Assembly: GCA_965116565.1 (NCBI GenBank)
Contig: OZ220699.1
Coordinates: forward strand, 1,984,001-2,048,000
DNA: 64,000 nt
DNA from: Bin87 sp965116565
GTDB taxonomy: Bacteria; Chloroflexota; Dehalococcoidia; Lucifugimonadales; UBA3495
Direction: 5' to 3'
Translations under genes and position numbers: made by a program
Notes under the pieces: model-generated
Databases searched by the model: none
Told to the model about the DNA's origin: nothing
What the model saw: only the letters and a program-made list of their open reading frames with translations
Shown here: positions 1 through 9,479 of the stretch, piece by piece
How the letters are laid out: each line of letters begins with the position of its first letter
Position numbering within the stretch: position 1 is the first letter of the stretch

Positions 1-58
1 GCCGTTTCCACGTACTCCGTAGCCCCGATTCTACAGTCCGGCTGGACACTGAACAGAA

Positions 59-1201
59 ATGGTCCAATCCACCACATCTCTAATTGGGAACGATCGCGCT
101 GATTCTCAGCCGGTCGAGATGCTGCTCAACATGGGGCCGCAGCACCCGTCCACGCACGGGGTGTTCCGTATGGTCCTGTGGGTGGATGGGGAGAAGGTGG
201 TGGATGTCGAACCGCATATTGGTTATCTCCACCGCGGCTCCGAAAAACTGTGCGAAGGAGAACAGTATCACCAGATCGTCACCCTGTTCGACCGCATGGA
301 TTACATCGGCAACTTCAACAATGAGTTGGCATACTGCATGGCTGTTGAAAAGCTCATGGGGCTGGAGGTCCCGGAGCGCGCAGAGTACATCCGGGTGATC
401 CTCTGCGAACTGAACCGCATCGCCAGCCACCTGCTCTATGTCGGCACCATGGGACTCGATGCCGGTGCCATGACCCCGGTGATGTTCTCCTTCCGGGGTC
501 GCGAGCGCGTCCAGGCTCTCTTCGAAGCCGTTTCGGGTGCTCGATTGATGCACAACTACTTTCGCATCGGCGGTCTCAAGGAAGATGTGCCCGACAATTT
601 CAGGGAATTGATCGACGAGTTGATGCCGTTGCTCCGCGAAGACGTAGAGCAGAGTGACCGTATCCTGACGTTCAACGAAATCTTCCTGTCCCGCCTGAAG
701 GACGTGAGCCCGATAACTGCCGATGAGGCCATCGGGTTGGGCTTGACTGGACCGCTGTTGAGGGCGTGCGGTTACGAATATGACGTCCGCAAGGCCCAGC
801 CATACTCAGTGTACGATCGTTTCGATTTTGAAATTCCCGTGGGGCTCGACGGCGATTGCTGGGATCGCCATTGGGTCCGTGTGCAGGAGATGTACGAGTC
901 GTTACGGATCGTTGAGCAAGCGATGGAACAGTTGCCGGACGGCCCGGTGGCGTCTCCTCTCGGCCGCCGCCTGATCCGGCCCCCAGCAGGCGAGTCTTAC
1001 GTCCGTGCCGAAAATCCCAGAGGGGAAATCGGCGTTTATCTGGTCAGCGACGGCACCGATAAGCCTTACCGCTTGAAGGTCCGGCCACCGTCGTTCTGCA
1101 ACCTGTCGGCTCTGCGCCGCCTGCTCCGCGATACCTGGCTTGCTGATAGCGTTGTCGTCCTCGGGTCTCTGGATATAGTGCTCGGTGAGGTAGATCGGTG
1201 A
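59..1201 (+). CDS. nuoD: NADH-quinone oxidoreductase subunit D (complex I 49 kDa)
   Basis: Peripheral-arm subunit of proton-pumping NADH:quinone oxidoreductase that helps form the quinone pocket. The 380 residues are slightly shorter than the usual ~400. The family's N-terminal HPSTHG (about residues 29-34) and HIGYLHRG (about 53-60) motifs are clear, and the C-terminus ends in the usual GSLDIVLGEVDR. It heads the visible nuo operon, and its TGA overlaps the GTG of nuoH (shared bases 1199-1200). The first 58 bases of the window probably hold the end of nuoC or a spacer. They are too short to assign, because two frames stay open across them. The ATG at 59 has no strong Shine-Dalgarno. Confidence 0.96.
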   Translation: MVQSTTSLIGNDRADSQPVEMLLNMGPQHPSTHGVFRMVLWVDGEKVVDVEPHIGYLHRGSEKLCEGEQYHQIVTLFDRMDYIGNFNNELAYCMAVEKLMGLEVPERAEYIRVILCELNRIASHLLYVGTMGLDAGAMTPVMFSFRGRERVQALFEAVSGARLMHNYFRIGGLKEDVPDNFRELIDELMPLLREDVEQSDRILTFNEIFLSRLKDVSPITADEAIGLGLTGPLLRACGYEYDVRKAQPYSVYDRFDFEIPVGLDGDCWDRHWVRVQEMYESLRIVEQAMEQLPDGPVASPLGRRLIRPPAGESYVRAENPRGEIGVYLVSDGTDKPYRLKVRPPSFCNLSALRRLLRDTWLADSVVVLGSLDIVLGEVDR

Positions 1202-2301
1202 GCTTCCTCATCAACCTCGGATGGAGTGTCCTTGGGCTGGCGATCATGTTCGCCGTCCTGTCGGTGGTCGTCCTCTCTATGGTTTGGCTTGAGCGAAAAG
1301 CTTTGGGCCGCCTCCAGCTACGTTATGGGCCAACTCGTACCGGTAAGTTCGGCCTGCTGCAGCCCGTAGCAGACGCTGTCAAACTCATCCTGAAAGAAGA
1401 CATCATCCCCAACGACTCCGAGAAAGCGATCTTCTGGATTGCACCGGTCATCGTGGTCGTGTCGGCATTCGTAATCTGGGTCACTATCCCGGGCGGCGAT
1501 AACGTCGTCATCAAGCATTTGCCGCTGGGCCTGTTCTACATCATCGCTTTTGCCGTGGTTGGCATCCTGGGTTTGGTTTTGGCGGGATGGGGCTCGGCGA
1601 ACAAATACGGGATCATGGGCGGGCTCCGATCTGCAGCTCAGCTGATCTCATACGAAATCCCCGTGGTGCTCGTTGCCGCGGCGGTAGCCATCCTCGCGCA
1701 ATCCCTCGACCTGCGTGAGATCGTGGCTGCCCAATCCTCATATCCATATTTGGTCGTTCTGCCGCTCGGATTGGTGATTTTTTTTATCGCCGGGTTGGCG
1801 GAAGTCGGTCGGACACCCTTCGACATCTACCACGCCGAAAGTGAGGTCGTTGGTGGCCCGTTCGTAGAATATAGCGGAGCCCACTGGTCCGTCTTTTTCC
1901 TTGCCGAATACATCAACACTTTCGCGATCGCGGCGCTGACGGCGTTGTTGTTCCTCGGCGGCTGGGGAGGTCCGGCATTGCCCGACGTGGTGTGGTTCCT
2001 CCTCAAGACCTACGCCGTGGTGTTGGTCGTTTTCTGGGTGCGCGGCACGTTCCCGCGTCTTCGAATCGACCAATTGATGGCCTTTGCGTGGAAGGTGATG
2101 GTGCCTCTGTCTTTCTATACCGTCATCATCGCAGCCGTGTACCGGTTCTACGGGTTGCCATGGTGGTGCTTGACCATACTGTCCCTGGTCGGGTTGGCGG
2201 CGGCCGGATGGATCATCTACCGCCGCATGACGGCTCCGGCCCGCCGCGTGATCGAAACTCGGCGTCGCTTGGCCGCGCGGCGGCATGCCGGTGCGTCATA
2301 G
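1198..2301 (+). CDS. nuoH: NADH-quinone oxidoreductase subunit H
   Basis: Membrane subunit linking the quinone site to the proton-pumping arm. The 367-residue protein is mostly transmembrane helices. It has the family signatures ERKALGRLQLRYGP (residues ~31-44) and AEVGRTPFDIYHAESE with VGGPFVEYSG (~200-225). It starts with GTG inside the nuoD stop, which suggests translational coupling. The C-terminal ~25 residues are basic and cytoplasmic. A 153-bp gap without a gene separates it from nuoI. Confidence 0.96.
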   Translation: MSFLINLGWSVLGLAIMFAVLSVVVLSMVWLERKALGRLQLRYGPTRTGKFGLLQPVADAVKLILKEDIIPNDSEKAIFWIAPVIVVVSAFVIWVTIPGGDNVVIKHLPLGLFYIIAFAVVGILGLVLAGWGSANKYGIMGGLRSAAQLISYEIPVVLVAAAVAILAQSLDLREIVAAQSSYPYLVVLPLGLVIFFIAGLAEVGRTPFDIYHAESEVVGGPFVEYSGAHWSVFFLAEYINTFAIAALTALLFLGGWGGPALPDVVWFLLKTYAVVLVVFWVRGTFPRLRIDQLMAFAWKVMVPLSFYTVIIAAVYRFYGLPWWCLTILSLVGLAAAGWIIYRRMTAPARRVIETRRRLAARRHAGAS

Positions 2302-2454
2302 CAAAGCGCGCCCCGCCCTTTGCTGGTATGATGTTGATGGCGCGATGCTCCGCTGAAACACCATGACTACTCGGATTCGTAAAATCGCGGCAGAAAAACC
2401 CCGGGCGATTCCGGGAGATTACTGCTATGGTGACCACCCGATGGACATTCGACA

Positions 2455-2991
2455 ATGCTTGAAAGCCTGAAAGGAATGATGCTCACTCTGGCGTCTACCG
2501 TGACTGGTCTGCGCCGCCCGGTGACCCAACAATATCCCGTACAGGCTACCCCGGTGAAACCGCGGTTCATGGGTTTCCCCGCCCTCACGTGGGATGGCGA
2601 CATAAGCGAACCGTTCTGCACAGGATGCATGGTCTGCATCCGCAATTGTCCCACCCAATGCATGTCCGCCAGTATGATGGACAATCCCAAGCATGCCGAG
2701 GGCGAAAGCAGCCGGCGCAAAATCGTGGATTATTTTGAGATCAATCTGAACCGATGTATATTGTGCGGCATTTGCGTCGAGTACTGTAATTTCGATGCGA
2801 TCGTTATGAGCCACGAGCATGAGATGAGCACTTACGCTCGCAATGGAGATCGCGTCGATCTTCCCGTCCTTTTGGATATTGGTAAAAAGTACCAGGACAA
2901 GACTGCCTGGATTCCGCCGACGGTGCTGGCGAAACAGAAAGCCGACGCCGCCAAGGCTGCTGCCCCGTCATCCCCCGACACCGATGAATGA
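2455..2991 (+). CDS. nuoI: NADH-quinone oxidoreductase subunit I (2x[4Fe-4S] ferredoxin)
   Basis: Carries iron-sulfur clusters N6a and N6b, which pass electrons toward the quinone site. Two CxxCxxCxxxCP-type motifs are visible: CTGCMVCIRNCPT (about residues 57-69) and CILCGICVEYCNF (about 102-114). The C-terminus has a low-complexity Lys/Ala/Asp tail. It lies between nuoH and a small uncharacterised gene, in the conserved H-I order. The length (178 aa) is normal. The ATG at 2455 has no obvious Shine-Dalgarno, so the start could be slightly off. Confidence 0.95.
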   Translation: MLESLKGMMLTLASTVTGLRRPVTQQYPVQATPVKPRFMGFPALTWDGDISEPFCTGCMVCIRNCPTQCMSASMMDNPKHAEGESSRRKIVDYFEINLNRCILCGICVEYCNFDAIVMSHEHEMSTYARNGDRVDLPVLLDIGKKYQDKTAWIPPTVLAKQKADAAKAAAPSSPDTDE

Positions 2992-3021
2992 TTCTTCACC
3001 GATCCTACACTGAGGACTGAA

Positions 3022-3327
3022 GTGCCCAGAGAAGACGAACGCTTTCGTAACCTGTCGCCCAGGCATCCCGAATATTGCACTTGCGTCGAGTGCGTCGAGC
3101 AACGCCTGAAAGACGGCGAGGGCAACACCGTTTCTCGGGTGGGAGGTTTGGTCGGCAAAATCGCCGGGAAAGCCGCAAAAGCGGGTAAGATGGGCAAGGG
3201 TAAACGGCGGGGCAAGTCCGGCGGTTCCGGGAAATCGCGCGGTCGTACTCAGCAGGTCGGCGAATCGGTCCGCAAGCACAAGGTCAATTGTGAATGCGCA
3301 ACCTGTACGCTGTTGAAATCCATCTGA
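3022..3327 (+). CDS. Small Cys-rich, Lys/Gly-rich protein inside the nuo operon, unknown function
   Basis: I do not recognise a family. The 101-residue product has three parts. An N-terminal CTCVEC motif (about residues 19-24) is followed by a strongly basic Gly/Lys/Arg/Ser linker (about 40-80), and a C-terminal CECATC motif (about 92-97) ends the protein. Two CxCxxC sites at the ends suggest metal binding (zinc or Fe-S), and the basic linker could bind nucleic acid or acidic lipid. The start is GTG at 3022. It is co-directional with nuoI (30-bp gap) and nuoJ, so it is probably co-transcribed with complex I. A structural or assembly role is only a guess from location. Confidence 0.75.
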   Translation: MPREDERFRNLSPRHPEYCTCVECVEQRLKDGEGNTVSRVGGLVGKIAGKAAKAGKMGKGKRRGKSGGSGKSRGRTQQVGESVRKHKVNCECATCTLLKSI

Positions 3328-3402
3328 TCATCGCCCGCTATTGTAGTATCGGTCGTTCGTCCATCCAGTAATGCTCCCATCGCAATCCCATTCACACCGT
3401 TC

Positions 3403-3428
3403 GAGCCGCCAATCGGGCGGCTCATACT
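3403..3428 (+). terminator. Hairpin between the small nuo-operon gene and nuoJ
   Basis: An 8-bp inverted repeat GAGCCGCC / GGCGGCTC with a 5-nt loop (3403-3423) is followed by ATACTTT. The short T-run makes it a weak or partial terminator, or a processing or attenuation hairpin that sets the level of the downstream nuoJ-N genes. Confidence 0.4.
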
Positions 3429-3459
3429 TTGACTCCAGGGACGAATTGCACCTAGGCAG

Positions 3460-4002
3460 TTGCGTCGCGATGGATGGTTAGCTTTGCAACTGGCGCTGTT
3501 CGCAATCGTGGCCATCCTGACCCTTGGCGGGGCATTGGGTGTGGTGGCTACTCGCAACGTAGTGCATGCCGCACTGTTTCTATTGTTGTCCTTGTTGGGA
3601 GCGGCCGGCGCTTATTTGCTGCTGTTCGCTGAATTCCTGGCGTTGGTCCAAGTGTTGATTTATGGAGGAGCCATCATCATCGTGGTCCTGTTTGCGGTGA
3701 TGTTGACACGTTCCTCCGAATACCCACGCATTACGGACAACCGCCAGTGGCCATTGGCGCTGGTGACGGCTGCGGTCTTGTCCGGAGTATTGGGCGCCGC
3801 CTTCTGGTTGGCTCCCGATTTAGCAACCGAGCCCCAGGCGCCTGCGTTCACCGGGTTGGCAGCATCCCTTTTCACCAAGTGGGCGTTGCCCTTCGAAATC
3901 GCGTCGTTGGTCCTGTTGGTCGCGCTCATCGGCGCCATAATCATCGCTCGCGCCCAGAGTTCAACTGCCACGGGAAACTCGCCCGCCGAGCCGGAAGGTT
4001 AG
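3460..4002 (+). CDS. nuoJ: NADH-quinone oxidoreductase subunit J
   Basis: Membrane-arm subunit of complex I. The 180 residues form about five transmembrane helices, with the conserved helix LVQVLIYGGAIIIVVLFAVML (residues ~62-82) that contains the pi-bulge. Downstream genes nuoK-N follow in standard order. The start is uncertain: the frame opens with TTG at 3460, no in-frame ATG lies nearby, and no strong ribosome binding site is visible. A TTG at 3484 would also leave all helices intact. Confidence 0.93.
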   Translation: MRRDGWLALQLALFAIVAILTLGGALGVVATRNVVHAALFLLLSLLGAAGAYLLLFAEFLALVQVLIYGGAIIIVVLFAVMLTRSSEYPRITDNRQWPLALVTAAVLSGVLGAAFWLAPDLATEPQAPAFTGLAASLFTKWALPFEIASLVLLVALIGAIIIARAQSSTATGNSPAEPEG

Positions 4003-4009
4003 CTGGCAG

Positions 4010-4330
4010 ATGGTTCCCCTCCTCTACTTCCAACTCCTGGGCGCTGCCCTGTTTGGTATCGGCCTTTACGGAGTTCTGGCCCGTCGAAGCGCGGTCCTGA
4101 TCGTCCTGTCCATTGAGTTGATGCTGAATGCCGTAAACATCAACCTGATCGCTGCGGCGTCCTATCTTAATGGTATCGGCCGGTTCGAGGCGTTTGACGG
4201 TCAGATTATCGCTATATTTGTGATCACCGTTGCCGCGGCCGAGGTAGGCTTGGCGTTTGCCATAATCCTCCGCATGTACCGTAATCGCGGCACCGTCAAC
4301 CTCGACGAAATCAATCTCCTGAAGTGGTGA
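4010..4330 (+). CDS. nuoK: NADH-quinone oxidoreductase subunit K
   Basis: Small antiporter-like membrane subunit (MrpC/NuoK family), 106 residues, the usual length. Three transmembrane helices are visible, including SIELMLNAVNINLIA, where the Glu is the conserved membrane-buried residue of proton transfer. The second conserved Glu is in AAAEVGLAFAI. The gene starts 7 bp after nuoJ and ends 1 bp before nuoL. Confidence 0.95.
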   Translation: MVPLLYFQLLGAALFGIGLYGVLARRSAVLIVLSIELMLNAVNINLIAAASYLNGIGRFEAFDGQIIAIFVITVAAAEVGLAFAIILRMYRNRGTVNLDEINLLKW

Positions 4331-4331
4331 T

Positions 4332-6269
4332 ATGCCGCTGGCGTTCCTTATACCCGTCCTTTCTTTCGTCGCCTGCCCGCTGATCATCCTGTTCCAGCGC
4401 TGGGTGCCGGGCCGCGGCGCTCCGTTGGCCATCCTGGCCATCAGCGGCGGATTCGTCCTGTGGGTGTTGATGACGATTGGCTTCCTGGGCGCCTCAGAGT
4501 CGCATCCCGCGTGCGACATCAGCGAAATCACGGGGGCTTTGACGTGCCATTTCAGCACCACCTGGTTCCAGGCGGGCATACCGGGCGTTGCCGCCACCAT
4601 TGACCAGGCCATCCACCTCGATTGGGGCATCCTGATCGACCCCTTGACGGTGGTGCTGCTGGGCCTGATCACCTTCGTCGCACTGGGTGTTCAACTCTAT
4701 TCGCTGGAGTACATGAAGGGCGACCCGCGTTTCGGTTGGTACTACGCGTGGCAGGCTCTGTTCGTGGCGGCCATGTTGACCCTGGCGTTGGCGGACAATT
4801 TCCTGCTCCTGTACATCGCATGGGAACTGGTGGGTCTGTGTTCCTACCTCCTCATCGGTTTCTGGTTCGAAAACCCGGGCCCCCGCGAGGCTGCTAAAAA
4901 GGCTTTCGTGGTAACCCGCATCGGAGATGTCGGATTGCTTATCGGCATACTGTTGATTTGGCTCAACGTGGGCAGTTTCAGCATGACCGACGCGTTCGCC
5001 GCGGTCGAGGCGGGCTCCATGGGTGGCGGTACCACCACGGCGGTCGCCATCCTCCTCCTCTTGGGAGCCATGGGCAAATCGGCCCAGTTCCCGTTCCACG
5101 TTTGGCTTCCGGATGCCATGGAAGGTCCAACGCCGGTGAGCGCATTGATCCACGCCGCCACTATGGTGATTGCCGGAGTGTATCTGGTCGCCCGCGCGTT
5201 CCCCATATTTGCCGCCTCTCCCGAAGCGCTCATGGTCATAGCCAGCGTCGGGATGGTTACGGCGCTGGGCGCTGCCACCATCGCCCTGGTCTCCACTGAC
5301 TTGAAACGAATCCTCGCCTACTCCACCGTATCCCACTTGGGCCTGATGATGCTGTCACTGGGCGCGTTGGGCTGGACTGCGGCGGTGTTCCACTTGATGG
5401 CGCATGGGTTCGCCAAGGCGCTCCTGTTCCTGGGAGCCGGCAGCGTGATGCACGGAGTCGGCGCCCACGGCGACGTCGATATTCGTCGGGTTGGCGGCCT
5501 CCGGAAAGCCATGCCCATAACCGCGACTGTGTTTTGCATTGGCGCGCTGTCTCTCGGTGGCATCCCCATTCTGTCCGGATTCTGGAGCAAGGACGAAATC
5601 CTTCTAGCCGTCTCGCACCATCTCCCGGCGATATTCATCGTGCTTGCTTTTTTGACCGCGTTCCTCAGCGCGCTGTACATGGCCAGAGCGATGTTCATCG
5701 TGTTTTTCGGTCCCGAGGGCGAGGACAGTCATCACGCCCACGAGTCGCCGGTCTTGATGACCGGGGTGTTGGCGGTCCTGGCTGTCCTCGCTGTCGGGTT
5801 TGGCTGGATTGCGTTCAACTGGCCAGGATCCTTCGGCGGTTTTGGCAGCTTTGTTTACTATGACCATGCGGAAGGGTTCCATTTCAACGTCCTGCTGGGC
5901 GTATTGTCGATCGTGTTGGCCGTCGGCGCGTTTGCTTTGGCATGGCTGGTGTACGTGCGCCGAGGTTGGTCCCATGAGCCGTTGCGCTCCAAGTTTGCTC
6001 CCGCACTGCGTGTGGTCGAGCGCCGGTACTATGTCGACGAAACGTACCAGTGGTTCATTGATCGCGTGGTCCTCACCGTTTCCGCTGCGTTGGCGTTCTT
6101 TGATCGGGCGGTCGTCAACGATGTAGGCATCAACGGCCCCGGCGACGTAGTGCGCAGAGCCGGCATCGCGTTGCGCCTCCACGTGACCGGTCACGTCTAT
6201 TCCTACGCCTTGGTGGTCGCCCTCGGCGTCATCGCTTTGGCGATTTTCTGGTGGCTCCGGTCGGTGTAG
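4332..6269 (+). CDS. nuoL: NADH-quinone oxidoreductase subunit L
   Basis: Distal antiporter-like subunit of complex I, 645 residues. The family core is clear: YAWQALFVAAMLTLALADN, then WELVGLCSYLLIGFW, then GKSAQFPFHVWLPDAMEGPTP (around residues 240-262), which contains the conserved lysine of the proton path. A His-rich loop follows FFGPEGED (~residues 457-466). The C-terminus carries a long predicted amphipathic stretch, the expected lateral helix HL, and a final membrane anchor. The ATG lies one base past the nuoK stop. Confidence 0.96.
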   Translation: MPLAFLIPVLSFVACPLIILFQRWVPGRGAPLAILAISGGFVLWVLMTIGFLGASESHPACDISEITGALTCHFSTTWFQAGIPGVAATIDQAIHLDWGILIDPLTVVLLGLITFVALGVQLYSLEYMKGDPRFGWYYAWQALFVAAMLTLALADNFLLLYIAWELVGLCSYLLIGFWFENPGPREAAKKAFVVTRIGDVGLLIGILLIWLNVGSFSMTDAFAAVEAGSMGGGTTTAVAILLLLGAMGKSAQFPFHVWLPDAMEGPTPVSALIHAATMVIAGVYLVARAFPIFAASPEALMVIASVGMVTALGAATIALVSTDLKRILAYSTVSHLGLMMLSLGALGWTAAVFHLMAHGFAKALLFLGAGSVMHGVGAHGDVDIRRVGGLRKAMPITATVFCIGALSLGGIPILSGFWSKDEILLAVSHHLPAIFIVLAFLTAFLSALYMARAMFIVFFGPEGEDSHHAHESPVLMTGVLAVLAVLAVGFGWIAFNWPGSFGGFGSFVYYDHAEGFHFNVLLGVLSIVLAVGAFALAWLVYVRRGWSHEPLRSKFAPALRVVERRYYVDETYQWFIDRVVLTVSAALAFFDRAVVNDVGINGPGDVVRRAGIALRLHVTGHVYSYALVVALGVIALAIFWWLRSV

Positions 6270-6287
6270 CCGCCGACGTTTCCGTTG

Positions 6288-7805
6288 ATGATGGGTAATT
6301 TCGACCAGGTATCGCTGCTGCTGCTCGTTCTCGTGCCTCTGGCCGGAGCGGTGTTGGCGATGTTCTTGCCGAAAGACCGGCCCCGGGACGCGTGGCAGTT
6401 CGCCATTTTCGTCGCGGCGATATCCTTCGTGCTCTCCGTCATCGTGTTCGTCCGCTACGACTACATGGTGGGCGGTGTGCAATTTCAACGCGAGTTCGCT
6501 TGGATAGGCCATCCCCTCAACATAAGCCTGGATTTCGGCCTCAACGGTATTGGCGCACCGCTCGTTCTCCTCAATGGCATCGTCCTGCTCGGCGCGGTCC
6601 TGATCAGCCAGACCATCAACCGGCGTACCCGCGACTTCTTCGTGCTCCTCCTGGCGCTGGGCTCGGGTGTGTTCGGCGTATTCATTGTTCGTGATCTGTT
6701 CTTCCTGTTTTTCTTCTACGAGTTGGCTGTCCTACCCATGTACCTCCTCATCGGAGTTTGGGGCAGCAGCACCGATTTCGGCACGTTCCTACGCACCAAG
6801 GAATACGGCGCCATGAAGTTGATGCTGGTCCTGGTGGCCGGCAGCGTTCTAATCTGGATCGGAATCCTCGCGCTCTACGTCGCATCGTCACAAGCCGGCA
6901 CACCCACGTTCAACATAGACACGCTGGCCCAACTGAGGACCGAGGGTGCTTTTACGCGAACGCTGGAACTTTGGGTGTTCCCGTTGTTCGCCGTTGGCTT
7001 CGGGGTGCTCGCGGGCCTCTGGCCTTTCCATACCTGGTCGCCCGACGGCCACGTTGCCGCCCCCACCGGCGTCAGCATGCTCCACGCGGGCGTGTTGATG
7101 AAGCTCGGCGCTTTCGGCATTATCCAGGTCGGCATGATCCTCACTCCAACGGGAGCCGAGGTCTGGATGCCCGTGTTGATCGGCTTGGGCACCGTCAACG
7201 TTATCTACGGCGCGATCTCTGCGCTGTCCCAGAATGATTTGAAATACGTCATCGGTTACTCCAGCGTCAGCCACATGGGCTACGTCCTGATGGGAATAGC
7301 AACCCTTCACCCGGTCGGATTGGCCGGCGCCGTTCTCCAGATGTTCTCCCATGGCATCATGACCGCCCTCATGTTTGCCATGGTCGGGGCAATATACGAG
7401 CGCGCCCACATACGCGATTCGTTCATCCTCAACGGCTTGATCAAACGCATGGGCGTGACCACCTTCTTTTTTGCCATCGCCGGGCTCGCCTCTCTGGGAT
7501 TGCCGGGACTCAGCGGGTTCATCGCCGAGTTCATGGTTTTTACCGGCGCGTTCCGCACTTATCTGCCGTTGGCGGTGCTGGGTGTCATCGGCGCCGCGAT
7601 CACCGCTGTGTACATCCTGCGCCTGCTCGCCCGCTCATTCTTCGGCGAGGCCGACCCGCAATGGGATCACCTCACTGACGCCAGTCCGGTCGAGAAGGGT
7701 GTCGGCGGGGTTTTCGTCCTCATTCTCATCGCCGTCGGAATCTGGCCGGCTCCGTTGCTTAACGTCATCAACACCGGCGTGGAATCCGCCTTGTCCGTGT
7801 ATTAA
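6288..7805 (+). CDS. nuoM: NADH-quinone oxidoreductase subunit M
   Basis: Antiporter-like proton-translocating subunit of complex I, about 505 residues and 13-14 predicted membrane helices. Signatures include FFFYELAVLPMYLLIGVWG with the key glutamate, KLMLVLVAGS-like helix 5, LWPFHTWSPDGHVAAPT, and YSSVSHMGYVLMG. A TTG (6285) is followed at once by two ATGs (6288 and 6291). I took the first ATG, but nothing in the sequence decides between them. It sits 18 bp after nuoL and 15 bp before nuoN. Confidence 0.95.
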   Translation: MMGNFDQVSLLLLVLVPLAGAVLAMFLPKDRPRDAWQFAIFVAAISFVLSVIVFVRYDYMVGGVQFQREFAWIGHPLNISLDFGLNGIGAPLVLLNGIVLLGAVLISQTINRRTRDFFVLLLALGSGVFGVFIVRDLFFLFFFYELAVLPMYLLIGVWGSSTDFGTFLRTKEYGAMKLMLVLVAGSVLIWIGILALYVASSQAGTPTFNIDTLAQLRTEGAFTRTLELWVFPLFAVGFGVLAGLWPFHTWSPDGHVAAPTGVSMLHAGVLMKLGAFGIIQVGMILTPTGAEVWMPVLIGLGTVNVIYGAISALSQNDLKYVIGYSSVSHMGYVLMGIATLHPVGLAGAVLQMFSHGIMTALMFAMVGAIYERAHIRDSFILNGLIKRMGVTTFFFAIAGLASLGLPGLSGFIAEFMVFTGAFRTYLPLAVLGVIGAAITAVYILRLLARSFFGEADPQWDHLTDASPVEKGVGGVFVLILIAVGIWPAPLLNVINTGVESALSVY

Positions 7806-7820
7806 GTCGGCAATCGATCG

Positions 7821-9386
7821 ATGACCACCACACTGACCACCAACCTGTACCTGCTTACGCCGGAGTTCGCGTTGACCGCGTTGGCGTTCCTGGTGTTCAC
7901 CGTAGACCTGTTCCTGCCCGAGCGCAGCAAGGAGTGGCTGGCTGGCCTGTCGGCGGTCAGCTTGGTCGGCGTGATGGCAATTGCCCTATTCATGCGGCCG
8001 GCCGGAAGCGTCGAGCTTTATGGTGGCCTGATTGTCGTTGACGATTTCGGCCTGTTTTTCAAAATATTTTTTCTTGCCATCGGGATCGGCATCATCGCGT
8101 TGTCCTGGGAGTACGCCCGCGAGCGCCTCGACCACCGGGGAGAGTTCTACGGGTTGCTTCTGTTTTCCGTCCTCGGTATGAACCTGCTCGCCATGTCCCG
8201 CGAGCTTCTGACCGCCTATATCTCGCTCGAGCTGCTATCCTTCAGCCTCTATGTGATGGTCGCTTACGGCCTTCGCGAAGCCCGCTCTAACGAGGCGGGG
8301 ATCAAATACATCATCATCGGCGCGTTGTCGTCGGCGATCATGCTCTACGGTCTGAGCAACATTTACGCCGCTTTGGGAACGACCTACTTCTCTGGCATCG
8401 CCGCCGAGCTCAACTCCGGAAACGCCGTGAGCCCCGTGTTATGGGTGGGCGTGGCCTTGTTGGTCGTGGGCCTCGGGTTCAAGTTGTCGGCGGTGCCCTT
8501 CCACATGTGGGCGCCTGACGCCTACGAAGGCGCTCCTCTGCCGGTAACCGCCTATCTCGCCATCGGCTCCAAGGCGGCGGCCTTCGCCTTGACCCTGCGC
8601 CTCTTTGCCGAAGCAATCATCCCAGCGGTCGGCCTGTGGGGCGAGTGGCAATTGGTCATCGCGGTGCTTGCCGCCATCACGATGCTCCTGGGCAACTTGG
8701 TCGCCTTGGCTCAACGCAACCTCAAACGACTGATGGCCTACAGCAGCATCGGGCACGTGGGCTACGCTCTTGCCGGGGTGGCCGTACTGGGCAGCGATTT
8801 TGCGTTGGCGGTCAAAGCGGTCATCTTCTACCTCGTGGTGTACGCCGTCACCAACCTGGTGGTGTTCGCCGGTATAACCGCATACTACAACCGCACCGGG
8901 CAGGATGACATCGTTGACCTGGGCGGCTTGGCCGATCGTCAGCCTTACGTCGCGGCCGCCATCGCCATCGGTTTGTTCTCCCTGGCAGGTCTCCCAATAT
9001 TTGCGGGCTTCACCGCCAAGTTCTACCTGTTCGCCGCCGTCGCCGACGGTGGATTCCTCTGGCTTGCCGGACTCGCCATTTTCACGAGTCTCGTTTCTCT
9101 GTACTACTATCTCCAGGTCATACGTCAGATGTACATCGAGCCGGCCGTCCTCCCCGTTTCAGACAATCCCGGAGATAACGATCACGGAGCGCATTCGGAC
9201 GACGACCACCACGACTCCCCCGGAGATCACGGCGGTCCCGAGCGCCACGTGGTTCCATTGGCGCGTCCCTCATGGCTCCTCACCGGAACCATGGGTGTGG
9301 GACTGTTGGTGGTCACGTGGCTCGGCGTGTATCCGGCCCCATTGTTGGCGCTGATTGAGGCTGCGGGCGCGGCACTGATCCCATAG
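7821..9386 (+). CDS. nuoN: NADH-quinone oxidoreductase subunit N
   Basis: Third antiporter-like subunit of complex I and last gene of the operon. It has 521 residues with about 14 membrane helices. Conserved blocks include YISLELLSFSLYVMVAYGLRE (20-odd residues around 133), KLSAVPFHMWAPDAYEGAPLP (~220-240) and LMAYSSIGHVGYALAG. A His/Asp-rich loop (NDHGAHSDDDHHDS, ~residues 453-466) precedes the last helix and could bind divalent metal. The 93 bp after it show no clear terminator. Confidence 0.95.
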   Translation: MTTTLTTNLYLLTPEFALTALAFLVFTVDLFLPERSKEWLAGLSAVSLVGVMAIALFMRPAGSVELYGGLIVVDDFGLFFKIFFLAIGIGIIALSWEYARERLDHRGEFYGLLLFSVLGMNLLAMSRELLTAYISLELLSFSLYVMVAYGLREARSNEAGIKYIIIGALSSAIMLYGLSNIYAALGTTYFSGIAAELNSGNAVSPVLWVGVALLVVGLGFKLSAVPFHMWAPDAYEGAPLPVTAYLAIGSKAAAFALTLRLFAEAIIPAVGLWGEWQLVIAVLAAITMLLGNLVALAQRNLKRLMAYSSIGHVGYALAGVAVLGSDFALAVKAVIFYLVVYAVTNLVVFAGITAYYNRTGQDDIVDLGGLADRQPYVAAAIAIGLFSLAGLPIFAGFTAKFYLFAAVADGGFLWLAGLAIFTSLVSLYYYLQVIRQMYIEPAVLPVSDNPGDNDHGAHSDDDHHDSPGDHGGPERHVVPLARPSWLLTGTMGVGLLVVTWLGVYPAPLLALIEAAGAALIP

Positions 9387-9479
9387 TGCCACCAGGAGCA
9401 AAATCGCCAGCAGGCAGCCCGCATCAACGCGCACAATCACCGTCAATCTCCCGCACTCCAAACACGGAGATCACCCCAC

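Noticed and set aside
1738..2286. Long antisense frames over nuoH and other well-conserved genes
   Set aside because: They are shadows of high-GC coding genes with no family or ribosome binding site.
2302..2330. GCAAAG...CTTTGC inverted repeat after nuoH
   Set aside because: Six bp with a long loop; too weak for a terminator inside an operon.
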